Shown here piece after piece: positions 17,686 through 24,988 of a stretch of DNA of 64,000 nt. Origin of the DNA: Corynebacterium sp. 21KM1197 (GTDB lineage Bacteria; Actinomycetota; Actinomycetes; Mycobacteriales; Mycobacteriaceae); contig NZ_CP123907.1 in assembly GCF_033783015.1 (NCBI RefSeq), positions 186,001 through 250,000 on the forward strand, given 5' to 3'. Both the position numbers and the translations under genes were made by a program. The notes under the pieces were generated by a model, which was given only the letters and a program-made list of their open reading frames with translations, searched no databases and was not told the DNA's origin. Position 1 is the first letter of the stretch, and each line of letters begins with the position of its first letter.

Positions 17686-18798
17686 CTACACAAGCGTGGT
17701 GGTGTGCTCGCGCAGGTATTCCCGGAGTCCGGGCAGCGTGAACTCGATCAGGCCAGTTCCGGCTGGGCGAATAACTCCGGCTTCGAGGAGGCGCTGGCGG
17801 TACACCGAGGTGTAATTCTTTTCCACGCCCATGCGGGTGGCAATGTCGTTGATCCGGGAGGGGCCGGAGTTCTGGGCCATGTGGATGAGAAAGGTCTTAT
17901 CCACGTTGGAGAGGTCGCGCAGGGAGGTGGCATGGACAGAGGCTTCCGAGGCGGCGGCGAGCGCGCTCGATGCCGTGTTGGGCGTGGCTGGCCTCGATGG
18001 TGGGGCCGGTGGCGTGCCGCCAGGTGTTGTGGCCCACTAGCTGAATCATGAAGGGGTATCCTTCTGTGGCTGTGGCGCAGAGTTCTAGGGCCTCGGGAGT
18101 GATTGTCTTGCCGGAAGCCTCGATGGGATCGGTGAGCGTGGCGCGGACGTCGCTAAGCGAGGCGTTACTGAGCTCTATGCGCTCGGCGCAGCGCAGGAAT
18201 GTGAGTACGGAATCACTGAGGAGGTTGGAGATAGCGCCGGGTAGGCCCGCGAGAATGAGGGCAAAGGGGTATTCCTCGCGGACAAGGTGTTGGGAGAGCG
18301 CTCCGAGTTGGCGCAATTCCTCCCTGTCCGCCCTGTCTGCTCCGTGGACTTCGTCGACGGAAATAACTAATCCTACCCCTCGCTGCTGAAGCTCAGTGAG
18401 TAACCGAGTGACGGACTGCCTCAGGCCGGTATCCGGGCGAGAGGGGTAATCCAGATTAATTCCTCCGATTGGGGTGCTGAGTCCGGCAATTCTCAAGGCG
18501 GAAGGGCGCTTTCCGCAGAGTGGAGTTCCTCAACTCCAAACCGGAGGCGTTCTAGGAGGCCTGCGGTGGCGGTCTCAGAAAGGTGCAGCCAGCCCTCGGA
18601 TCGCGCTACGTCCTCAAGGGCATTAAGCATGACGGTTTTGCCCGTTCCCCGAGGGCCAGTGATGAGGGTGAGCAAGCCGGGGGCACCGGGGCCATCAATA
18701 AGCGATTCGCGGAACTTCGTTGCCTCCTCATCGCGGCCAACGAGGAGGGGCGGGGTGGCACCTGCGGTGGGGGTGAAGGGATTGCGGAGGTGCGTCAT
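17686..18798 (-). pseudogene. AAA-type ATPase pseudogene with two frameshifts
   Basis: Three fragments in successive frames make one protein of about 370 residues. Fragment 1 (18798-18493) starts MTHLRNPFTPTAG, has LVGRDEE and Walker A GPRGTGKT. Fragment 2 (18496-17897) starts in-frame as SALRIAGLSTPIGG and has Walker B-like VISVDEVH. Fragment 3 (frame of 17904-17686) reads SLRDLSNVDKTFL then a winged-helix-like end (INDIATRMGVEKNYTSVYRQRLLEAG). The shifts fall around GCGCCCTTCCGCC (about 18500) and GCGCTCGCCGCCGCC (about 17960). It is paralogous to the ATPase at 40251-41432. Such ORC/Cdc6-like single ATPases are accessory; the cellular role is unknown. Confidence 0.75.
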
Positions 18799-18948
18799 GC
18801 TAGAGATTTAGACTCTTTTATACCCTTTATACTTTTGTTTCCTTCTTCGATGTTTTGGGGCGGTGGCTCCCCGGGTTTGCGCCCTGTGGGCTCTGCGCCT
18901 GGGGCATGACCTCTGGAGGGCCTGGGTGCTCGGTGGTGAAGCTGGGGG

Positions 18949-19494
18949 CTATGGGTTATCTTGGTGGCGTGACCAATGGGCCATGAGCAGGCCTTGGGCA
19001 TCTTCCTCGCTGAGCTTTGAGATCTTGGAAAGTGAATAACCTAGTTCCTTCTGTAGTGCCGTGGCCAGCCAGGAAGGTAAAGGGGTGGGTATATCGGGCT
19101 CGGGGAGAGCGGTAATCTGATGGAAACTCTGTCCCATGCTTTCAAGGATGGTGGCTAGGGAATGCGCCTGGGGAGAACCTGACTCCTTGAGTTGTTCTAT
19201 TCGCCGTGCCATCTCGTCATATACTTCGCCGTCGGAGCGGGCTCCTGCGGCCCAGAATTCTGCGATTTCTAAAACGGGGTTGTGGTTATCGTCGATGGTT
19301 TCTCGCCATATGATGCGATAATCTCGGTTGCCGACGATGAGTTTGCGAAAACCAATGAGTGCGCCTAAAAGAGGTTCCCCGGCGCCGGGTGAACGCTCTA
19401 AAAGGAGCATCTTCTTGAAGATCTCACGGACAATTTGGGGATCCTTTTTACGCAGGCGAACAAGATCTGCGATGGCATCCTCGGTGAGGCGCAC
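18949..19494 (-). CDS. RelE/ParE-type toxin with a C-terminal extension
   Basis: A 181-residue protein, twice the usual RelE length. The first 90 residues carry a RelE/ParE core: LTEDAIADLVRLRKKDP, then LIGFRKLIVGNRDYRIIWRE and a strand VLEIAEFW. The rest is helical and ends KELGYSLSKISKLSEEDAQ, with no domain I recognise; it may bind DNA or the antitoxin. GTG 19494 is the first start in the open frame, 44 bases after the antitoxin stop. RelE/ParE toxins cut mRNA on the ribosome or poison gyrase; the exact target is not decidable here. Confidence 0.75.
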   Translation of the reverse strand: MRLTEDAIADLVRLRKKDPQIVREIFKKMLLLERSPGAGEPLLGALIGFRKLIVGNRDYRIIWRETIDDNHNPVLEIAEFWAAGARSDGEVYDEMARRIEQLKESGSPQAHSLATILESMGQSFHQITALPEPDIPTPLPSWLATALQKELGYSLSKISKLSEEDAQGLLMAHWSRHQDNP

Positions 19495-19538
19495 GCGGGC
19501 GTGAGAGGTGGGGAGCGGTATGGGTGGGCTAGATGGTG

Positions 19539-19841
19539 CTAGACGGTGTGGAGTTCGGAGGCGAGTTCAGCCTCAAGTTCGGCACGGGTGAGCCCGAAAT
19601 GATCTAGGGCCTCATCGAGATCGGTGCGCTCGCCGCAATCCGTAAGAAATCGGGCTAATATTAGTGCTGCGTCGCGTAGTTTTTCCCGGTCATCGCGGAG
19701 CGTGGCCATTTCTTGGGTAGAGACGATCTCCGCCACCGGCTGTCCGTGGCGGGACAGGATGACCTGTTGGTTCTTTTCTGCGGAGGCGACTAACTGGGAG
19801 ATGCCCCTCCGGGAGGCTGTGGTGATCGAGATGGTCTCCAT
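19539..19841 (-). CDS. Phd/YefM family antitoxin
   Basis: A 100-residue protein. The N-terminal half is a Phd/YefM DNA-binding fold: SITTASRRGISQLVASAEK then QQVILSRHGQPVAEIVS, the strand-turn-strand of the family. The acidic C-terminal half (ERTDLDEALDHFGLTRAELEAELASEL) should wrap the toxin. It is the first gene of a two-gene operon with the RelE-like toxin and probably represses it. Confidence 0.88.
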   Translation of the reverse strand: METISITTASRRGISQLVASAEKNQQVILSRHGQPVAEIVSTQEMATLRDDREKLRDAALILARFLTDCGERTDLDEALDHFGLTRAELEAELASELHTV

Positions 19842-20305
19842 GCGGGTATTCTATGTAGATTTCTATGTATGTTCAAGGGGGCTCTGAGGTTGAGGTCGAG
19901 GAGTGTGCCCGTATGGGGTACAGGCAGAGGTTTATTTACAGGGCTGCACTTGCCGGTAGTGTGGCATCTTCGTAGTCGCTTGACCAGGGTTAAGGCCGGT
20001 GAAGATTTCACCTCAGTAGCCCTGTGGATAAACCTCATTATGTCCGAATCTTTAACCCGTTTATGGCATTAAGACTAAATTGAGTACTGATTAGCGGCTG
20101 GCTCCGGTGTTGGGAAAACGGGTAAGGTTTTGTTCAACTCACTTTGATTCAGTATTTGCATAGGCAACTTGGCCTATCTCCGGCGCTGCGGTTACCGGTT
20201 TTGTTGGATACCTGCCCTGATAATGATGTGGTTACCATTGGTAAGAACAGGAGCTCCTCAAAACTGGGCGGAGCTTGCTCTCTGGAAGTGTTATTAGGTT
20301 TTGAG
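19842..20305. other. Intergenic region with no recognised gene
   Basis: About 460 bases between the antitoxin start and the OPT transporter terminator. It must hold the toxin-antitoxin promoter near 19842-19900. No convincing ORF, tRNA or repeat was seen. Moderately AT-rich around 20040-20160. Confidence 0.4.
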
Positions 20306-20352
20306 AAAGGGCATCCTCCCAGCCTCTTAAGGCCGTGGAGAATGCCCTCTGG
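20306..20352 (-). terminator. Terminator of the OPT transporter gene
   Basis: On the minus strand AGGGCATTCTCC...GGGAGGATGCCCT forms a long interrupted stem, followed by TTCTCAAAA. It lies 15 bases after the OPT stop at 20367. Confidence 0.65.
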
Positions 20353-20366
20353 CAGTGCGAGAACCC

Positions 20367-22295
20367 TTACCCGCTCTTCTTGCTCACCCACCGATACAGC
20401 CCCACCGTGAGCAGGGCAAAGACCACGATCCCCACCCACTGCCCGGCGGACTCGTAGCCCTCGGGGAAGATCGCCAGCGGGGAGGCCTTGCCCGTGGCCG
20501 CGATGATTCCGGCGTTCAGAACGCCAAACAGGCTCTCGCCCACGATCAGCCCGGTGGCCATGAGCACACCGAGGCGGGTAGCCTTTTCCGGCTGCGCGCT
20601 GCGGGCGGCGCGTCGATTATAAAGCGCGCCGATCACGCTGCCCACCACGATCATCAGCGTCAGCCCCATCGGCAGGTACATACCCATTCCTACAGCCAGG
20701 GGCGGCAGCGCCAGGCGCTTGGCGGAGGTGCGGTTGAGGGTTTCGTCGATAGCAATAATGCCCACGGCGATGAGCGCGCCCAGGCCCACCTTGCCCCAAT
20801 CCAGGGAGTCCCCGAAGATCCCCTGCGCCACGGAACTCATCAGGGCCGCCTGGGGCGCGGCGAGCGCGTCCGGGCCCGCGCCCTCCGCTCCCTGGAAACC
20901 AAAGGCCTGGAGCATGAGTTGCAGGATCGGCGGAATGACTAACGAACCAAAGATCACGCCGATGATGAGCGCCACCTGCTGCTTCCAGGGAGTTGCGCCC
21001 ACGAGCTGGCCGGTTTTGAGATCCTGGAGATTGTCATTGGAAATGGTGGCAATGCCAAATACCACGGCGGCGGTAAAGAGCGTATAAGCCACAAGCGCGG
21101 TGGGATTGGTTTGGGATTCGGAGCCGGTGGCCACCTTAATGAGCAGCGCTGCGGAGAGCACCGTGATAATACCCATCGAGGAAATGGGGCTATTCGACGC
21201 CCCGATAAGCCCAGCCATGTATCCGCACACGGCGGCAATAAACAGCCCGGAAATAAGGGTGAAAAGCACGCTGAGCGTGATGAGCAGGCCGGTATGATGG
21301 CCGATCTCCGTGCCGCGCAGGAAGCTCCACAACAGCAATCCAATGGGGATCATGGACGCTACAATGCTGATGATCACCAAGGGGAAAGGGAGATCGCGCT
21401 CCACCAATTCCACCTCCTGCCCGCTCTTGCGGGCGCGGGAGGAAAGCAGCGAGGAGCGGATACCGCGCGTGATGGGGCCGATGATCTTCAACAGCGTCCA
21501 CAGCGCCGCCACCGCCATGGCACCCGCGCCCACAAAGCGAACGTCCTGGCTGAACACGGTGGCCACGGACTCGGAAACATCGCCGGTGGCGGGAACCTCG
21601 CCCCTGGTGAAGATGGGCATGAGCACGCCGTGAGCGATCAACACACCGGCGAGCATGGCGATGCCCACCGTGATTCCCACCAGGTGCCCCACGCCGATGA
21701 GAGCCAGGGATAAACTGCTGCCCATCATCACGCCGCCCGTGCCCACCTTGAACGCGGTGGAAACCTCGGTGGCCACGGCCTTGAGCGCCCCGAGCAGGCC
21801 AAAGAACGCAGAAGCCAGCGCGCCGCCGACGATCACGTGCAGGCCGCGACGATTCTCCTCCGCCGAACCCTGTTCATCGCCCACGCGCAGCACCTCGGCG
21901 GCGGCCACGCCCTCCGGGAAGGGAAGGTCAGAGCCGGTGACCAGGGCGCGGCGCAGGGGGATGGAATACATCACGCCTAGTACGCCGCCGATCATGCACA
22001 CCAGAAGGGTGGTCCAATAGGGGAAGCCCTGCCACCAGCCGACCATGACCAGGCCGGGGAGCACGAAGATGATGGCGGAGAGCGTGCCGGCCGCCGAGGC
22101 GATGGTCTGGACGATGTTGTTCTCCACCACCGTGTGCTGCGCGAACTTGCGCAACACCGCCATGGAGATCACGGCGGCGGGAATGGAGGTGGCAAAGGTG
22201 AGTCCCACCTTGAGGCCGAGGTAGACGTTGGCGGCGGTGAAAACCAGGGTGATGAGTCCACCCAGGATCACCGCGCGGAGAGTGAGTTCGCGCAT
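20367..22295 (-). CDS. OPT family oligopeptide/metal-chelate transporter
   Basis: A 642-residue protein with about 14-16 membrane segments. Its start TLRAVILGGLITLVFTAANVYLGLKVG matches the OPT family, as does the early IPAAVISMAVLRKF segment. OPT proteins import small peptides or iron-chelate complexes with protons. No substrate-binding partner is nearby. A 13-bp perfect palindrome lies 41 bases upstream of the start at 22336-22370. The C-terminus is short and basic. Confidence 0.9.
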   Translation of the reverse strand: MRELTLRAVILGGLITLVFTAANVYLGLKVGLTFATSIPAAVISMAVLRKFAQHTVVENNIVQTIASAAGTLSAIIFVLPGLVMVGWWQGFPYWTTLLVCMIGGVLGVMYSIPLRRALVTGSDLPFPEGVAAAEVLRVGDEQGSAEENRRGLHVIVGGALASAFFGLLGALKAVATEVSTAFKVGTGGVMMGSSLSLALIGVGHLVGITVGIAMLAGVLIAHGVLMPIFTRGEVPATGDVSESVATVFSQDVRFVGAGAMAVAALWTLLKIIGPITRGIRSSLLSSRARKSGQEVELVERDLPFPLVIISIVASMIPIGLLLWSFLRGTEIGHHTGLLITLSVLFTLISGLFIAAVCGYMAGLIGASNSPISSMGIITVLSAALLIKVATGSESQTNPTALVAYTLFTAAVVFGIATISNDNLQDLKTGQLVGATPWKQQVALIIGVIFGSLVIPPILQLMLQAFGFQGAEGAGPDALAAPQAALMSSVAQGIFGDSLDWGKVGLGALIAVGIIAIDETLNRTSAKRLALPPLAVGMGMYLPMGLTLMIVVGSVIGALYNRRAARSAQPEKATRLGVLMATGLIVGESLFGVLNAGIIAATGKASPLAIFPEGYESAGQWVGIVVFALLTVGLYRWVSKKSG

Positions 22296-22335
22296 GGGAG
22301 CCTCCCTGCTAGGGGAATAAAAACGATGAGAGGTA

Positions 22336-22370
22336 GGTTACCCCTCCCTGGCAATGCGGGAGGGGTAACC
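22336..22370. promoter_or_regulatory. Perfect 13-bp inverted repeat upstream of the OPT gene
   Basis: GGTTACCCCTCCC pairs exactly with GGGAGGGGTAACC over a 9-base loop. It sits between the OPT start and its probable promoter, so it could be an operator, an mRNA leader hairpin or an attenuator. No T-run follows on the minus strand for about 11 bases. Confidence 0.55.
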
Positions 22371-22457
22371 CCGGTGGGGTGTGGGTCACAGGGCTACTCG
22401 CCTGCTGGGGAGGGCTTAAACTAAGTTTCATCTTCCGTAGTAGAGGGCGAAAATAAG

Positions 22458-22496
22458 GGAACCCCCACCCGCGGGTCAAAACAAGTGAGGGTTCCT
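22458..22496 (-). terminator. Terminator-like hairpin after the decayed microprotein
   Basis: On the minus strand GGAACCC pairs with GGGTTCC, flanked by TCACTTG... and then TTATTTTC. It overlaps the end of the microprotein-like frame at 22476-22625. Confidence 0.5.
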
Positions 22497-22625
22497 GGTT
22501 TGAGCTGGCGATAGGATCCATAGCCACTTTATGGCTTCGCGAATGCACATCACGATGCCGTAGGCTGTGGCCCGCTCCAGGGCCCGTCGCAGAGATTTCT
22601 TGATCTCGCGGCGGTCTGGACGCAA
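22476..22625 (-). pseudogene. Second microprotein-like frame, probably decayed
   Basis: A 49-residue frame opening at TTG 22625 with no Shine-Dalgarno. Its central part SLRRALERATAYGIVMCI aligns without gaps to the 46-residue protein at 17376-17516 (SVRRFLGRLSINVIARFI); over 26 residues I count 11 identities. Both have a basic start and an amphipathic hydrophobic helix and are followed by a hairpin. An ATG at 22628-22630 lies in a different frame, so this copy may have lost its start. Confidence 0.4.
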
Positions 22626-22696
22626 ATCATTTTATGGTAGGAAAAATAGTTTGCCGGTATGCCGGTTGAACTGCGGTGGGGTGTGTGCCGCAGGGC

Positions 22697-23155
22697 TTAG
22701 CTTGGGAGATCCTTGTTGGGCTTGCTGCGGAACCACGTTTCCGTGAACCTGGGCTGGATCAGAATCCCGAGCGAGTGCATGGCTCCGAGTACTCCTAAGC
22801 CAATGGCAAGCCCTTGTTGGCCGAGGGCGGCGGGGATGATGGCGATGGAGGCGAAAAATATGGTCAGGAAGAAGTAAAGTTTTTGCCTCCTGCGGATAGA
22901 CTCCGCCTCTGCGGATATTCTCCGAGCCGCAGCATGGTTTACTTCCGCGTTGGAATGGGTTGCTGCGTTTGTGGCTTCGGCGGCCTTTTCCGCCATTGCC
23001 ACTATGCGGTCGGCTAATCCGGCCTGGATCTGTTCATACTGGGATAAATCCTCGGGAGGAGGAAGGGGAATGGGCCCCTGATGATCCGTAGGATGCGCGT
23101 CTATCGCTGGATCCTGCGTTGTCTTTGGCTCCTGATGGGAGTGCTCATTACTCAT
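22697..23155 (-). CDS. DUF2335-like small membrane protein
   Basis: A 152-residue protein with a Pro-rich acidic N-terminal third, then LSQYEQIQAGLADRIVAMAEK, which resembles the DUF2335 signature (L-x-x-Y-E-x-I-x-x-G-x-A-D-R-I). A basic hinge (ESIRRRQK) precedes two hydrophobic segments (about 93-112 and 115-132). DUF2335 proteins of unknown role are often in phage-related or accessory regions. It lies next to the Abi cassette boundary, 61 bases from the left ogt-derived repeat. Confidence 0.6.
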   Translation of the reverse strand: MSNEHSHQEPKTTQDPAIDAHPTDHQGPIPLPPPEDLSQYEQIQAGLADRIVAMAEKAAEATNAATHSNAEVNHAAARRISAEAESIRRRQKLYFFLTIFFASIAIIPAALGQQGLAIGLGVLGAMHSLGILIQPRFTETWFRSKPNKDLPS

Positions 23156-23216
23156 CGTTTCTCCGTATGTGAGATCATGCGGTATAGGTTTTCCAGCCTA
23201 GAGGCGAAGAGCCTTG

Positions 23217-23293
23217 CCCTCCACCCCCAGCAAATACTCCTTAACGGCCAGGCCACCGGCGTAGCCGCCCAGGGAGCCGTCGGAACGCAGAAC
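23217..23293. repeat. 77-bp direct repeat, left copy (duplicate of the ogt 3' end)
   Basis: Identical over all 77 bases to 24565-24641. Read on the minus strand it encodes the last conserved Ogt residues (VLRSDGSLGGYAGGLAVKEY...), but here it is followed by GKALRL and a stop, so this copy may carry the ancestral 3' end of ogt. It begins 10 bases after the Abi gene stop. Confidence 0.95.
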
Positions 23294-23303
23294 CCGGGGT
23301 GGA

Positions 23304-24404
23304 TCACGGGGTTGCTCGCCGGTTGTGGGGAGGGGATTCTAGATCGGTGGTGTCGCGTGCGCTTTGGAGCGAGGCCAGGGTGTGGTAGCGGGGTTGCTTG
23401 GCAAAGGCGCTTCCACGTCCTCTTTTTGGGTGGGGAATGGGGGCGGGGAGGGTGATGGTATTTTCATCTTTAGGGGAGGATAGGAGGAAAACTTGATAGA
23501 CGGGATCATTCCATCCATTCGCTTTTGATGCTTGTATGATTTTTGCTATGTCTTTGTCGATGGAACTAGAGGATTTATTTAATTTTTTAGCGTTGGCTCC
23601 GTTCCAGTCGATGGCGTCAAATCGGTGTTCTATTTTGGTGATAATTGCCTGAATGGAGTGATTGGCGTAGAACGCCAGGTAATCTACGTTCCTGATTGAG
23701 CGTCCGGCTTTGACAATGCAAGCGTTTTGCTTTCGGTTGATGTAAAGATCCCATGCTTTGGGGTCGGGTATGATAGCCACGTTTCGCAGAGGGGTTACCG
23801 GACGCTCATTCGTGGCTGATATTACTTTCTGCTGGATGGATTTCATCCACGTCTCGGCATCTTTGTCCATCCAGCCGACGAGGCGAATGATTTTTTGTGC
23901 CTCCACCTGGAGGTCAATCTCAAGGGTACTGCCGTGGTGTGCGATTCGATTTCGCACATACCCTATTGATGCAAGGTATTCCGCGATGGTTGAGCGGTCA
24001 GCCTTAGAATTGGGGAAAACGTATTGTAGGGAGTGTCGCCAAAGCTCCTCGTATTTATTTTCAAATAGCGATTGCCAGAATCCAAAGGTGAGGCCGGAAT
24101 AGATCCTTCCGGGAGTGGGAACCTTGCCTCGCTTTTTGATTCGCGCGGCTACTTCTTGTATTGAATCGGCCTCTTGCGTCCAGGGGGTTCCGGGGAGAAG
24201 GCTCTGGGAGGGGGTGCTGTGGTTGAGCTGGGAGATTATTTTATTCCGAAGTAAAACCTCAAAGTGGTGGATGAGTTCAAAGAGCGATGCGGATGCGGCG
24301 GCATTCCATTCATAGAGTTTACTAGCCATGGTGATGTCACCTCCTGTGGCGGCTTTGTACTCGGCAAATCGCTCCGGTGAAACCCATGATTCTTTTATTT
24401 GCAT
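23304..24404 (-). CDS. Abi family (HEPN-type) abortive infection protein
   Basis: A 366-residue protein. The Abi_2-like core lies in residues 30-200: LFELIHHFEVLLRNKI, then IYSGLTFGFWQSLF, then the HEPN RNase-type motif RNRIAHH at 151-157 (R-x4-H). Abi proteins of this class cut RNA and stop phage growth by halting the host cell. The C-terminal half (about 220-366) is a separate region with KAWDLYINRKQN and a basic, Pro-rich tail (IPHPKRGRGSAFAK) that I do not recognise. It is the only gene between two perfect 77-bp copies of the ogt 3' end, and its base composition is lower in GC than ogt, so it looks acquired. Confidence 0.8.
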   Translation of the reverse strand: MQIKESWVSPERFAEYKAATGGDITMASKLYEWNAAASASLFELIHHFEVLLRNKIISQLNHSTPSQSLLPGTPWTQEADSIQEVAARIKKRGKVPTPGRIYSGLTFGFWQSLFENKYEELWRHSLQYVFPNSKADRSTIAEYLASIGYVRNRIAHHGSTLEIDLQVEAQKIIRLVGWMDKDAETWMKSIQQKVISATNERPVTPLRNVAIIPDPKAWDLYINRKQNACIVKAGRSIRNVDYLAFYANHSIQAIITKIEHRFDAIDWNGANAKKLNKSSSSIDKDIAKIIQASKANGWNDPVYQVFLLSSPKDENTITLPAPIPHPKRGRGSAFAKQPRYHTLASLQSARDTTDLESPPHNRRATP

Positions 24405-24548
24405 GCAGGCTATGTTACCCTGCTACCGTGGCCCCGGATCGGCCTCTGTCGGTGTCCTTGTGATTGCGCGGCAAGCCCCCGGGGCTTTGCCATGCTTTCA
24501 GCTTTCTTCTCTAGGCTGCGTGAGTATGAGGCTTCTTACTGTGTGCTC

Positions 24549-24986
24549 TCAGGCTGTTTGCCGCCCCTCCACCCCCAGCAAATACTCCTTAACGGCCAGG
24601 CCACCGGCGTAGCCGCCCAGGGAGCCGTCGGAACGCAGAACGCGGTGGCACGGCACCACGATGGGCAGGGGGTTGGTGCGGCAGCCGCTGCCCACCGCGC
24701 GCGCCGCCCCTGGTTTCCCCAGGGCGGCCGCGATCTCGCCATAGCTGGCGGTGTGCCCGTACCCGATGGTGAGCAGGTGGCGCTGCACCTGGTTCCTAAA
24801 CCCCGTGGCCTCGCCCCAGTCCAGGGGCACGGTGAACTCCCGGCGTCGTCCGGCAAAGTACTCGGCTAGTTCCTGCCGCGCCTGCTCCACGATGGGGGAA
24901 TCGGTGGATTCTCCCGCGCCAAAGAGTACGTGGGTCAGTCCGTGCGCGGAGGCCAGCAGCGTGAGCGGGCCGATGGGGGTATCCAT
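24549..24986 (-). CDS. ogt: Methylated-DNA-[protein]-cysteine S-methyltransferase
   Basis: A 145-residue suicide DNA repair enzyme that removes alkyl groups from O6-alkylguanine. The active-site PCHR motif is in VVPCHRVLRSDGS, followed by the conserved GGYAGGLAVKEYLL. It is a short form with a reduced N-terminal domain. The last six codons (GRQTA) differ from the 3' copy at 23217, so the tail was probably replaced when the Abi segment was inserted. It lies 2 bases downstream of the cyclase gene, likely in one operon. Confidence 0.93.
   Translation of the reverse strand: MDTPIGPLTLLASAHGLTHVLFGAGESTDSPIVEQARQELAEYFAGRRREFTVPLDWGEATGFRNQVQRHLLTIGYGHTASYGEIAAALGKPGAARAVGSGCRTNPLPIVVPCHRVLRSDGSLGGYAGGLAVKEYLLGVEGRQTA
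24565..24641. repeat. 77-bp direct repeat, right copy within ogt
   Basis: Exact match to 23217-23293, offset by 1348 bases in the same orientation. This copy lies inside the intact ogt coding frame. Confidence 0.95.
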
Positions 24987-24988
24987 AC

